Shown one piece after another: positions 45,653 to 54,306 of a DNA stretch of 64,000 nucleotides. The stretch's first letter is position 1; the number at the start of each line of letters is the position of its first letter. The DNA comes from Marinibium conchae (GTDB lineage Bacteria; Pseudomonadota; Gammaproteobacteria; Enterobacterales; Alteromonadaceae). The notes below the pieces were generated by a model, which was not told the DNA's origin, searched no databases, and saw nothing but the letters and a program-made list of their open reading frames with translations. The translations under genes and the position numbers were made by a program. The DNA lies in the NCBI RefSeq assembly GCF_015595035.1, contig NZ_JADNRN010000001.1, positions 806,001 through 870,000 of the forward strand. The letters run 5' to 3'.

Positions 45653-45729
45653 TGGCTCCCCCTCCCCGACTCGAACGGGGGACCTGCGGATTAACAGTCC
45701 GTCGCTCTAACCAACTGAGCTAAGGGGGA
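45653..45729 (-). tRNA. tRNA-Asn (anticodon GTT), copy 1
   Basis: A 77-base cloverleaf with encoded CCA. On the minus strand the acceptor TCCCCCT pairs with AGGGGGA, the D loop is AGCTCAGTTGGTTAGAG, the anticodon loop CTGTTAA has GTT in the centre, and the T arm contains GTTCGAGTC. Confidence 0.97.
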
Positions 45730-45776
45730 ACAGGTCTTTCAGCTACGAAAAGGCTCGTAGCATTGCTGGTTAAAAG

Positions 45777-45853
45777 TGGCTCCCCCTCCCCGACTCGAAC
45801 GGGGGACCTGCGGATTAACAGTCCGTCGCTCTAACCAACTGAGCTAAGGGGGA
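45777..45853 (-). tRNA. tRNA-Asn (anticodon GTT), copy 2
   Basis: Identical in sequence to the copy at 45653-45729, 47 bases apart, same strand. The two are probably co-transcribed from a promoter to the right. Confidence 0.97.
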
Positions 45854-46680
45854 CCTGCTTTTAACGGATGCGAATACTAATGAGCGAATGGCCTTGTGTC
45901 AACAAAGAACTTAGCTTTTTTTTGTTTAATTTTGTGTTGATTATTTACTAGGCAGCATAGATTTAACTAGCAAGACCCGAGCAAGCCTTCGAATAATAGA
46001 TTACTAAATTTTAAGTCACTGAAAATACGTTGGTATTTTCTATAATCAAGGTGCTTCAGTTTATCATTGTAATGTTAAATAACTCTTTTCTTGTGTTTAT
46101 CCATTATCTATCGCAATTAGTTATTAAAAATAGTTTGACCACTGTTGTTATGTCCAGTTGTTTGAAGTATTGTGGCCTAGTCGGAATACGTACAAGGTTA
46201 GTGGTGACTTACATAAATTTTTGCCAAATGCTCCTAAGAAAGCGTCATTATTAGGGCGCATACAGTTATCCACCAGATCTGTGGATAAGTGTGTGGATGA
46301 TATTGTGAAAAAAGCGATAATTATCATTACTTGAAAGTCAATCAATTATGTGAATATTTTAATAAAAATAAAATATCTATAAAAATCATAGGTTTAACCT
46401 TTAGGTGCTTTTTTTGAAGTTTTTGTTGTTGACAATCAAAACTTGCTTAAAGGCCTGTGTATTACTTCTAAATATGTTTTTCGCAAAGACAATTGTGACA
46501 GTTTATTGACGGTTTTTTGACCCAATTCCAATGACTTGTAACTTTCAAGCCGACAAAGAGGCTATACTTTTCATGCGGATAATTTAATCGAGTGAAATTT
46601 GGACTTAATTAAATCTTAAATTAACTAAAGTGCATACTTAATAGCAGGCATAGTAACCATTAATTATATTATGAATAATA
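45854..46680. other. AT-rich 827-base gap between tRNA-Asn and the MATE gene
   Basis: No convincing gene is present: the longest open frame (46030-46254, plus) has no ribosome site and an ordinary random composition. The gap should hold the tRNA promoter on the left and the MATE-uvrB promoter on the right. Its most distinct content is a group of DnaA-box-like 9-mers at 46266-46300. Confidence 0.6.
46266..46300. promoter_or_regulatory. Cluster of three DnaA-box-like 9-mers
   Basis: TTATCCACC (46266-46274) is one base off the consensus TTATCCACA. TGTGGATAA (46280-46288) is a perfect box on the minus strand. TGTGGATGA (46292-46300) is one base off on the same strand as the second. Three boxes in 35 bases are much denser than chance would give. 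No replication gene is nearby, so this is not the usual oriC context. Confidence 0.55.
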
Positions 46681-48078
46681 GTGAATAAAACAGAGCTGAC
46701 ATCGGCTAACAGAAAAAATGACATGCTCGGCGGAGATATAAAAGTCACGCTTAAGAACATGACGATTCCAATGATCGTCGGCATGGTAATGCTGATGACC
46801 TTTAGTATAGTCGACACATTTTTTGTAAGCATGTTGGGCACACAGCAACTAGCCGCGATTAGCTTTACCTTCCCAGTAACTTTTACCGTAATCAGCTTGA
46901 ACATAGGCCTAGGTATAGGAACGTCTGCTGTTATAGCGAAATATATTGGGTCTGGTGATACTGAGTATGCAAAAGTATTTGGAACGGGTGCACTGATGCT
47001 GTCGGTGGTGCTTGTTGGCTTCCTCGCAATCGTCGGTTACTTTACCATCGATTGGGTATTTTCTTTGATGGGCGCAACTGAAGCACTTATGCCTTACATA
47101 CGTGCCTATATGGTTACTTGGTACTTCGCTGGTGTTTTCCTAGCGCTGCCAATGGTTGGTAATGCTATTCTGAGAGCATCAGGTGATACTAAAACGCCAA
47201 GTATCATCATGGCTGCCGGAGGTGGCATAAATGCCCTGCTAGATCCTATTCTTATCTTTGGCTGGGGTCCCATTCCAGCGATGGGCATACAAGGTGCGGC
47301 CGTGGCAACGGCAATTGCATGGGCTATCAGCGTTGTATGGATACTTTACTTGCTGGCTATTAAACGCGGCTTAATTGAAGCCCGCATATTATCGCTACAA
47401 GAATTTTTAAGCTCCTCGCGGAATGTGTTAAAAATTGGCTTGCCAGCGGCGGGGGCAAACATGCTTACGCCAATTGCAGGTGGGGTGATAACTGCGGTTG
47501 TAGCAAGCTATGGTGCAGAGGCAGTTGCGGCATGGGGGGTAGGGAATAGGTTAGAGTCTATCGCCTCTATTGTCGTATTAGCTCTATCAATGTCGCTGCC
47601 ACCTTTTATCAGTCAAAACTATGGAGCAAACCAACTTCAACGAATTAAGCTGGCTTTCGACATCAGCGTTCGCTTTGTTGTCGTGTGGCAACTTATCGTT
47701 TTTGTTATTTTAGCCTTATCTGCTGACGTCATCGCCAACATTTTCGCCAATGACGAGAAAGTTGCTGAGGACATCAAACTCTTCCTATTTATTGTGCCAG
47801 TCGCCTATGGGCTGCAAGGCATCATTATACTCGCGAACTCTTCTTTTAACGCAATGCACCTGCCAATGTCGGCGCTATTGTTGAGCATATTACGACTTTT
47901 CGTTTGCTACATTCCTATTGCGTATTTGGGCAGTTACTTTTATGGGCTTGAAGGCTTGTTTTGGGGCTGTGTTGTCGCCAATGTTGTGACCGCTTCTATC
48001 GCTTACTTTTGGTTTAATAATTACATCAAAAAACAAATGGACTTAGTGCCAACATTACCTATTTCGGAAATAAAATAA
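46681..48078 (+). CDS. MATE family efflux transporter
   Basis: A 465-residue multidrug and toxic compound extrusion protein with 12 helices in two pseudo-symmetric halves. Family features include [18 protein letters not shown] in helix 1-2, [19 protein letters not shown], and the second-half [17 protein letters not shown]. It exports drugs or metabolites with Na+ or H+. The start is GTG 46681, without a clear ribosome site; ATG 46720 (residue 14) is an alternative. uvrB begins 1 base after the stop, so the two genes form an operon. Confidence 0.88.
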   Translation: MNKTELTSANRKNDMLGGDIKVTLKNMTIPMIVGMVMLMTFSIVDTFFVSMLGTQQLAAISFTFPVTFTVISLNIGLGIGTSAVIAKYIGSGDTEYAKVFGTGALMLSVVLVGFLAIVGYFTIDWVFSLMGATEALMPYIRAYMVTWYFAGVFLALPMVGNAILRASGDTKTPSIIMAAGGGINALLDPILIFGWGPIPAMGIQGAAVATAIAWAISVVWILYLLAIKRGLIEARILSLQEFLSSSRNVLKIGLPAAGANMLTPIAGGVITAVVASYGAEAVAAWGVGNRLESIASIVVLALSMSLPPFISQNYGANQLQRIKLAFDISVRFVVVWQLIVFVILALSADVIANIFANDEKVAEDIKLFLFIVPVAYGLQGIIILANSSFNAMHLPMSALLLSILRLFVCYIPIAYLGSYFYGLEGLFWGCVVANVVTASIAYFWFNNYIKKQMDLVPTLPISEIK

Positions 48079-48079
48079 G

Positions 48080-50098
48080 ATGACTAAAGGTTTTTCCTTA
48101 CAATCAAAATATCAACCCGCAGGAGATCAACCCAAAGCTATTGAAGGTTTGGTTGATGGCTTGGAATCTGGCTTAGCGAAGCAAACTTTGTTGGGGGTAA
48201 CAGGTTCTGGTAAAACATTTACCATGGCTAATGTCATCTCGCAAGTTCAGCGCCCGACACTCATTATGGCTCACAATAAGACTTTAGCAGCCCAGCTTTA
48301 CGGAGAAATGAAGGAGTTTTTTCCCGATAACGCTGTAGAGTACTTCGTATCCTATTACGATTATTACCAACCAGAGGCTTATGTTCCTAGCACTGATACT
48401 TTTATAGAAAAAGACGCCTCGATTAATGATCATATCGAACAGATGCGGCTGTCGGCAACCAAGGCCTTAATGGAAAGACGTGACGTTATCATAATTGCGT
48501 CTGTGTCGGCGATTTATGGTCTTGGTGACCCAAAAAGCTATATGAAAATGCTCTTACATTTGCGTCAGGGTGACACTATGGACCAGCGAGACATTCTTCG
48601 TCGCCTAGCTGAACTCCAATATAAGCGCAACGACATAGCTTTTGAACGCGGCTCATTTAGGGTGCGTGGGGACGTAATAGATATATTCCCCGCAGATTCT
48701 GAGAAGCAAGCAGTGCGTGTTGAGCTGTTCGATGAAGAAATCGAATCGATAAGTTTATTTGATCCCTTAACCGGCGCGATAGACAAAAAAGTGGTTAGAA
48801 CAACTGTGTTTCCTAAAACGCACTATGTCACACCTAGGGAAAAAATAGTTGCCGCGATTGATAGGATTAAAGACGAGTTAAAAGAGCGAAGAGAAAATTT
48901 AAAAAATAATCACAAGCTCATTGAAGAGCAGCGCATAAGCCAACGTACTCAGTTCGATATTGAAATGATGTTGGAGTTAGGATATTGCTCTGGTATCGAA
49001 AATTATAGCCGATATTTATCGGGTCGCGCTCCAGGCGAGCCACCACCAACCTTGTTAGATTATTTTCCAGCTGACGGCTTGCTGTTCATTGATGAATCAC
49101 ACGTGACGGTATCGCAGATTGGCGCAATGTATAAAGGTGACCGTTCACGGAAGGAAACATTGGTAGAATTTGGTTTTAGATTGCCCTCTGCGCTCGACAA
49201 TAGACCCCTAAAATTCGAAGAGTTTGAGCATATTTCTCCACAGACCATCTATGTGTCAGCAACCCCCGGAAATTATGAACTCGAGAAGTGTGATGGCGAT
49301 ATCATTGAACAAGTGGTGCGACCAACTGGCCTCATTGATCCGGAAATAGAGGTGAGGCCAGTTGCAACGCAAGTTGACGACGTGTTGTCTGAAATTCACA
49401 AGCGAGTCGCGGTGAACGAACGTGTTCTCATCACGACGCTAACAAAACGTATGGCCGAAGATTTAAGTGAATATCTTAATGAACACGGGGTGAAAGTACG
49501 CTATCTACATTCCGATATTGATACGGTAGAACGTATCGAAATAATACGTGACCTTCGAATTGGAAAGTTCGACGTACTTGTTGGCATTAACTTGTTGAGA
49601 GAAGGCTTAGACATGCCAGAGGTGTCCTTAGTTGCCATATTGGACGCTGACAAAGAAGGCTTTTTACGAGCCGAGAAATCGCTTATACAGACCATCGGGC
49701 GTGCAGCAAGACACTTAAATGGTAGAGCCATACTCTACGCAGACAAGATTACTGGTTCAATGAAAAAAGCGATGGATGAAACTGACCGCAGGCGCGCTAA
49801 ACAGGTTGCTTATAATGTAGAACATAACATTACGCCGCAACAGTTAAACAAACCGATAACAGACATTATGGACTTAGGTGACTCTACTGCGCATCCAGCC
49901 TCAGGAAAAGTGAGGTTACGTAAAGTTGCTGAGAAAGAGAAGACTTACAAAGCCATGACGGTAACGCAAATGATGGAAAAGGTTGCAGGTATGGAGAAAG
50001 AAATGTTTGAGTTTGCTCGAGACTTAGAGTTTGAAAAAGCAGCATCCTTGAGAGATGAGGTTGAAACCCTTCGAGCGGAAATTCTGAAGTTATCGTAA
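48080..50098 (+). CDS. uvrB: Excinuclease ABC subunit B
   Basis: A 672-residue UvrB, the damage-verifying helicase of nucleotide excision repair. Walker A is [14 protein letters not shown] (near residue 40), the beta-hairpin region is [20 protein letters not shown] (near 95), and Walker B is [15 protein letters not shown] (near 337). Helicase motif VI reads [15 protein letters not shown], and a C-terminal UVR domain ([18 protein letters not shown]) binds UvrC. Its ATG lies 1 base after the MATE gene stop. No LexA box directly precedes it; control must come from upstream of the MATE gene or from inside it. Confidence 0.97.
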   Translation: MTKGFSLQSKYQPAGDQPKAIEGLVDGLESGLAKQTLLGVTGSGKTFTMANVISQVQRPTLIMAHNKTLAAQLYGEMKEFFPDNAVEYFVSYYDYYQPEAYVPSTDTFIEKDASINDHIEQMRLSATKALMERRDVIIIASVSAIYGLGDPKSYMKMLLHLRQGDTMDQRDILRRLAELQYKRNDIAFERGSFRVRGDVIDIFPADSEKQAVRVELFDEEIESISLFDPLTGAIDKKVVRTTVFPKTHYVTPREKIVAAIDRIKDELKERRENLKNNHKLIEEQRISQRTQFDIEMMLELGYCSGIENYSRYLSGRAPGEPPPTLLDYFPADGLLFIDESHVTVSQIGAMYKGDRSRKETLVEFGFRLPSALDNRPLKFEEFEHISPQTIYVSATPGNYELEKCDGDIIEQVVRPTGLIDPEIEVRPVATQVDDVLSEIHKRVAVNERVLITTLTKRMAEDLSEYLNEHGVKVRYLHSDIDTVERIEIIRDLRIGKFDVLVGINLLREGLDMPEVSLVAILDADKEGFLRAEKSLIQTIGRAARHLNGRAILYADKITGSMKKAMDETDRRRAKQVAYNVEHNITPQQLNKPITDIMDLGDSTAHPASGKVRLRKVAEKEKTYKAMTVTQMMEKVAGMEKEMFEFARDLEFEKAASLRDEVETLRAEILKLS

Positions 50099-50473
50099 AC
50101 ATTATGTTGTGACTTGTAATGCGACAACATTGGCTCTAATGGTTGTGAAAACCAGAGTAAAGTATGACGCGTGATACATTGTTGGTCGTGAGCAGTTTAG
50201 CCGTTTCTCTGGCAATGTATCCCCTGAAAACGCTCGAAGTGGAAGCTGGGAAGGTTTTGAGCATACTGAAGTCATCATTTTTGGATAAATGCGTAGAAAC
50301 ACATTGTCACGCGCATTTCTTTAGTTTGCAATCTTATCCATTGAATTTACTTGGGATCGCAAGTTGCAATGAAATAGTTATGTATCTTTATAACAAAAAC
50401 GTTGTAATGCGCTCACACTTTGAATAATATATCTACAAGTCGTATGAGCTACTATACCTAACGCGGTGGAAAT
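50099..50473. other. 375-base gap between uvrB and the LysR gene
   Basis: No supported gene. ATGTTGT (50104-50110) and ACAACAT (50124-50130) form a small inverted repeat just after uvrB, without a T run. An 87-codon open frame at 50164-50427 lacks a ribosome site and homologous look. The right part is AT-rich and should hold the LysR gene promoter. Confidence 0.5.
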
Positions 50474-51403
50474 ATGTTAAATCGTTTACAAGAATCAGAC
50501 ATCAAATTACTAAGAGTGTTTTATGCGGTTGCTTCATGCAATGGTTTCACTGCTGCTGAACCTGTACTTCGTATGCAGCGTCCGAATATAAGCGCGGCTA
50601 TTAAGAAGCTAGAAGAAAGGCTCGACCTTGTTCTCTGTCATCGAGGGCGCGGTGGCTTCCAAATGACTAAAGAAGGCGAAGTTGTTTTTCAAGAGACAAA
50701 GCGAATATTCAATGCTTTTGATAACTTTGTTTTTAACCTGAAAAGTCTACATGATGACTATAGTGGTCATATTACTTTAGTGTTGATGGCTGGCCTTGCT
50801 ACATCGATGCAACTTGCTGTAAGTAAAGCCGTGAAAAGTACCATGAAAAAGTTTGACGATATTCATGTAAATATTCAAACCAGACTATACAATGAAGTCG
50901 AGCATGTCGCCTTATCTGGCGAGTGTCACTTAGTATTATCTACTTACGATATGGTAAAACCTGAGTCGGTAACCTTCCACCCTACGGGAGTGCATTGTAC
51001 TGGGCGTTTATATTGTGCTCCTACACATCCGCTGGCCAAATATCGTGAAGCTGATGCGCTTCCGGAAAATGTTAGAATTGAAGACTACCCTGCGATTGGT
51101 ATGTCTGGCTTGTCCTCAGTTAATTATATAAATGGTGAGACTCGTCTTGCTATCCAAACCTTCTCTGATTCGTACGATGTTTGCATGGCGGCAGTTATGA
51201 CAGGTGAATACGTTGGTTTGCTACCAGACTATATTGCGAGAGAGCAGGGAGCCGCAACTGGCTTAGTTCCTTTATGTAAAGGCAGTTTATTTGAGTTTAG
51301 TCACGAGCTGTTTGTCATGAATGGTAAAAATACGCGTTTAAACCCTGTTCTTCGTCATTGCATCAAAGAATTAGAGTATTTTATTTCTGAAAGCCAAAAG
51401 TAA
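50474..51403 (+). CDS. LysR family transcriptional regulator
   Basis: A 309-residue LysR-type regulator. The N-terminal winged helix-turn-helix (about 8-66) reads LLRVFYAVASCNGFTAAEP and RPNISAAIKKLEERLDLVLC. The effector-binding domain follows (about 95-300). GGTGGA precedes ATG 50474. The neighbouring genes give no clear target; queC is convergent across a terminator. Confidence 0.9.
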   Translation: MLNRLQESDIKLLRVFYAVASCNGFTAAEPVLRMQRPNISAAIKKLEERLDLVLCHRGRGGFQMTKEGEVVFQETKRIFNAFDNFVFNLKSLHDDYSGHITLVLMAGLATSMQLAVSKAVKSTMKKFDDIHVNIQTRLYNEVEHVALSGECHLVLSTYDMVKPESVTFHPTGVHCTGRLYCAPTHPLAKYREADALPENVRIEDYPAIGMSGLSSVNYINGETRLAIQTFSDSYDVCMAAVMTGEYVGLLPDYIAREQGAATGLVPLCKGSLFEFSHELFVMNGKNTRLNPVLRHCIKELEYFISESQK

Positions 51404-51418
51404 ACTAGCACTTTATAG

Positions 51419-51458
51419 AAAAGCCGGCTTTTACATTAAGAATTGGCCGGCTTTTTTG
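51419..51458. terminator. Bidirectional terminator between LysR gene and queC
   Basis: AAGCCGGC (51421-51428) pairs with GCCGGCTT (51446-51453) and is followed by TTTT on the plus strand. On the minus strand the A-rich left flank gives a shorter T tract, so it may stop queC as well. Confidence 0.85.
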
Positions 51459-51482
51459 TAGCTTTTAGACGCAAACTAGCTT

Positions 51483-52142
51483 TCAAACTTCATATTCAAG
51501 TGGGTCCGATAGCTTGTTTTCGGAAAATGCCTCAAGTCTTTCTTGGCAGGCACCACATTTACCGCAAGCTTTTTCTCTGCCGTTGTAGCATGTCCACGTT
51601 AAAGCGTAATCAAGTTTCATGTCAATACCGTCGGCAAGAATATCGATTTTGCTACAGTCTAAGTACGGTGCTCTCACCTCAACGGCTTGATAATTAGCAA
51701 TCTTACAAACTGCGTTCATTGCTTCAACAAACTCTGTTCGGCAATCTGGGTAGATAGCATGGTCTCCAGAATGCGCTCCGAAATATACTGCTTCAGCTTC
51801 AATTGCCACGGCGTAAGCGACGGCGATAGATAACATCATCATATTTCTATTGGGCACAACCGTAGTTTTCATGCTCTCTTCTTCATAGTGCCCTTCAGGA
51901 ACATCAATATCGTCAGTGAGTGCAGAGCCTCCAAGCACTTGATTAACACTGCTAATATCAATCACTTTATGTTCTATACCTAATCGCTCGCATACGGTAG
52001 CTGCATAGCTGAGCTCTTTGTTGTGACGTTGCCCGTAATTAAATGACACGGCATAAACATCAAAGCCTTGTTTTATCGCTTTATTCAACACGGTGAACGA
52101 ATCCATACCGCCCGAGTATATTACTACGACTTTTGCCGACAT
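51483..52142 (-). CDS. queC: 7-cyano-7-deazaguanine synthase QueC
   Basis: A 219-residue enzyme that turns 7-carboxy-7-deazaguanine into preQ0 with ammonia and ATP, in queuosine synthesis. The PP-loop ATPase motif [17 protein letters not shown] is at the N-terminus. The zinc site is formed by [18 protein letters not shown] near the C-terminus. It is divergent from queE, which makes its substrate. Confidence 0.96.
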   Translation of the reverse strand: MSAKVVVIYSGGMDSFTVLNKAIKQGFDVYAVSFNYGQRHNKELSYAATVCERLGIEHKVIDISSVNQVLGGSALTDDIDVPEGHYEEESMKTTVVPNRNMMMLSIAVAYAVAIEAEAVYFGAHSGDHAIYPDCRTEFVEAMNAVCKIANYQAVEVRAPYLDCSKIDILADGIDMKLDYALTWTCYNGREKACGKCGACQERLEAFSENKLSDPLEYEV

Positions 52143-52229
52143 TTATAATCTCCTTTAAAAAACGGTGCTGATTCTACGCGAAGCCTGTTAAAATCCCAAC
52201 CTGAAATATGGTAACGTTAAGGCAAAGTA

Positions 52230-52925
52230 TTGAAACAAGTAGCATTGAAACAAGCAGCATTGAAGGTAAATGAAGTCTTTGAGTCGCTTCAAGGTGAAGG
52301 GGCTTTCACAGGAGTGCCATCAATCTTTGTGAGGCTGCAAGGTTGTCCGGTCGGATGCTCTTGGTGCGACACTAAACATACTTGGCATATTGATCTGAAC
52401 GACGAAGTAAATTCCGATGTTGTTATGCAACAGAGTTTTGAGTCCACTCAATGGTTCTCGTCGTCCGCTGAAGAGTTATTTACCTTATTTGAGCGTCATG
52501 CTTATGTTGCTAAGCATCTTGTGATTACCGGTGGTGAGCCATGCATGTTTGACTTGCGAGAATTAACCGAGCTGGCGCATCAAAAAGGCTATAGCACACA
52601 AATTGAAACCAGCGGCACCTTTGAAGTGCGTGCCTCGGAAAATACATGGGTGACAGTGTCTCCGAAAATCAATATGAAAGGGGGCTATGATGTTCGGAAA
52701 GACGCTCTATTGCGAGCAGACGAAATAAAACACCCCGTTGCTATGCAAAAACACGTTGATGAACTAGATTCATTGTTAGAAGGCATTAAGTTTACAAAAC
52801 AAGCTCTGATTTATTTGCAACCGATCAGTCAGCAGAAGCGGGCAACCGAATTCGCTGTCAAAACATGTATCTCACGCAATTGGCGCTTATCTCTGCAAAT
52901 GCATAAGTATATTGGTGTTGAATAG
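52230..52925 (+). CDS. queE: 7-carboxy-7-deazaguanine synthase QueE
   Basis: A 231-residue radical-SAM enzyme that contracts CPH4 to 7-carboxy-7-deazaguanine. ESLQGEGAFTGVPSIFVRLQ leads into the cluster motif GCPVGCSWCDTKHTW (CxxxCxxC, near residue 38), and VITGGEPCMFDL is the SAM-binding GGEP. The start is TTG 52230 with AAGG 7 bases upstream (52219-52222). The first codons form a 15-base tandem repeat with two more in-frame TTGs (52245 and 52260), so the exact start is open. Queuosine modifies the wobble base of GUN tRNAs, including the two tRNA-Asn in this window. Confidence 0.94.
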   Translation: MKQVALKQAALKVNEVFESLQGEGAFTGVPSIFVRLQGCPVGCSWCDTKHTWHIDLNDEVNSDVVMQQSFESTQWFSSSAEELFTLFERHAYVAKHLVITGGEPCMFDLRELTELAHQKGYSTQIETSGTFEVRASENTWVTVSPKINMKGGYDVRKDALLRADEIKHPVAMQKHVDELDSLLEGIKFTKQALIYLQPISQQKRATEFAVKTCISRNWRLSLQMHKYIGVE

Positions 52926-52979
52926 GGATAGTAAGCCATTGTCGGCTATTATTAGGCCTAGAAGCAAAAGGGTATTAAC

Positions 52980-53351
52980 ATGAATGAAGTTGAATATTTC
53001 GAAAAATTCGCTAGTTTGCTAAGTGATTTGAAGTTTTCCGAGTGTGCAACTTATTTCCACACTCCTTGTGTATTAATGAATAATAAACAGAAACATGTTT
53101 TCAATGACCACAAAGATATCGCTACTTGGTTGAGTCGCTATGCAAAAAGATTAGCAGTGGAAAATGATAATCAGTTGTCCTTTGTAACTCAACATAGTGT
53201 AAATATGTCAAGCAAAGTGTGTTTTATTAAGGTTGCTGTTCAAGGTGTCGTAATGAGAGATACTAAGCAGTCATTGAATATCTCCTTCACCTTAGCCAAT
53301 GATGAGGATAAGAGCATGAAGATCATAGTCGTGGTAATTGATGATGTTTGA
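52980..53351 (+). CDS. Small protein of unknown function, possibly NTF2-like
   Basis: A 123-residue soluble protein. The start MNEVEYFEKFASLLSDLKFS followed by ATYFHTPCVLM and a later run of beta-strand-like segments (SFVTQHSVNMSSKVCFIKVA) suggests an NTF2/SnoaL-like cone fold, but no catalytic residues are recognised. AAAAGGG (52965-52971) precedes ATG 52980. The next gene overlaps it by 11 bases, so the pair is translated together. Confidence 0.7.
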   Translation: MNEVEYFEKFASLLSDLKFSECATYFHTPCVLMNNKQKHVFNDHKDIATWLSRYAKRLAVENDNQLSFVTQHSVNMSSKVCFIKVAVQGVVMRDTKQSLNISFTLANDEDKSMKIIVVVIDDV

Positions 53352-54240
53352 TATCACCCTCAGAATGTTGCTCATGCTCGTCATTTTGGCTTCATCTAGT
53401 GTTAAGGCTGCAACTTGGGTGGTTACCTATCCTGGACCATTATTCGAGGGTGATAAACGTCATGAGTATCCTGAAGCGGTATTGAAACTAGCACTTGAAA
53501 AAACAGGTGTACGCTTTGAGATGAGAGCGTCTGAGCGTCTTAAATATCAAGCTAAGGCCTTGCGTCAGTTACGAGAAAATATACAAGTAAATGTAGTATG
53601 GAGCATGACTGACAGACAGCGTGAGGACGAGCTTCTCCCTATCCGTATTCCTATCGCAAAGGGACTGATTGGTTGGCGAGTATTGCTTACTCATCAAGAT
53701 AAGCCATTTTTTCGAAAAAAAATCGATAGTTTGGCTGATCTTCAGGTTTATTCAGCTGTTCAAGGCTTAGACTGGCCTGATACTAAGATCTTACAAGCAA
53801 ATGGTTTCAATGTGCTAGCAGCCCAGAATCACACTGAATCCTCACAATTGATATCGCGGAAACAAGCTGATTTCTATCCGCGCTCAGTAATTGAAGTTCT
53901 TCCAGAGCTTAATGCCCTTAACGCAGATCCCGACGTAAAACTAAAGAATGGTATCGCGCTGCATTATAAAGCGGCCATGTATTTTTTCGTCAATAAGAAG
54001 AATGTCACGCTAGCTCGCGTGATTGAAGTTGGACTACAACGTGCAATAGAAGATGGCAGCTTCGATGCGTTATTTTATGAATATCACGGTAACATGCTAA
54101 CTACCTTAGCGCTTGAAGACATGCAACACTTCGAATTAGAAAACCCATTGTTACCGATTAACACGCCTATCTTTGAAGAAGCTTATTGGTATTCACCACT
54201 TGATGCTAAAAAAGATGTAAGCCCTGCTCAGCTGCCATAA
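53341..54240 (+). CDS. Periplasmic substrate-binding-like protein, orphan
   Basis: About 299 residues with a signal peptide (about 1-24, ending VKA). The body resembles the SBP_bac_3 two-lobe fold: TWVVTYPGPLFEGDKRHEYP at the first strand, VLKLALEKTGVRFEM, and later lobes with IGWRVLLTH and AMYFFVNKKNVTLARVIE. No transporter genes are adjacent, so it may be a stand-alone sensor or binding protein. ATG 53341 overlaps the stop of the preceding gene; ATG 53344 is equally possible. Ligand unknown. Confidence 0.72.
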   Translation: MMFDITLRMLLMLVILASSSVKAATWVVTYPGPLFEGDKRHEYPEAVLKLALEKTGVRFEMRASERLKYQAKALRQLRENIQVNVVWSMTDRQREDELLPIRIPIAKGLIGWRVLLTHQDKPFFRKKIDSLADLQVYSAVQGLDWPDTKILQANGFNVLAAQNHTESSQLISRKQADFYPRSVIEVLPELNALNADPDVKLKNGIALHYKAAMYFFVNKKNVTLARVIEVGLQRAIEDGSFDALFYEYHGNMLTTLALEDMQHFELENPLLPINTPIFEEAYWYSPLDAKKDVSPAQLP

Positions 54241-54245
54241 ACCAA

Positions 54246-54282
54246 TAAAAAAGGCTTGCCCACATATTGGGGCAAGCCTTCG
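54246..54282 (-). terminator. Terminator between the binding-protein gene and asnB
   Basis: AAGGCTTGCCC (54251-54261) pairs perfectly with GGGCAAGCCTT (54270-54280), an 11-base stem. The A run on its left makes a strong T tract on the minus strand, so it is the asnB terminator; rightward activity is uncertain because no T run follows. Confidence 0.88.
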
Positions 54283-54306
54283 TCGTTAGCGTTTATTTGC
54301 GCAAAT

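Noticed and set aside
46142-46157. LexA-like CTGT-N8-CCAG in the gap upstream of MATE-uvrB
   Set aside because: One mismatch in the core ends and a spacer lacking the alternating AT pattern; it is also over 500 bases from the MATE start. Too weak to claim SOS control.
46030-46254. 74-codon open frame in the gap before the MATE gene
   Set aside because: No ribosome site, biased to AT-rich codons as in non-coding DNA, and no recognisable motif.
50164-50427. 87-codon open frame between uvrB and the LysR gene
   Set aside because: No ribosome site, no domain pattern, and its codon use is unlike the neighbours; judged accidental.
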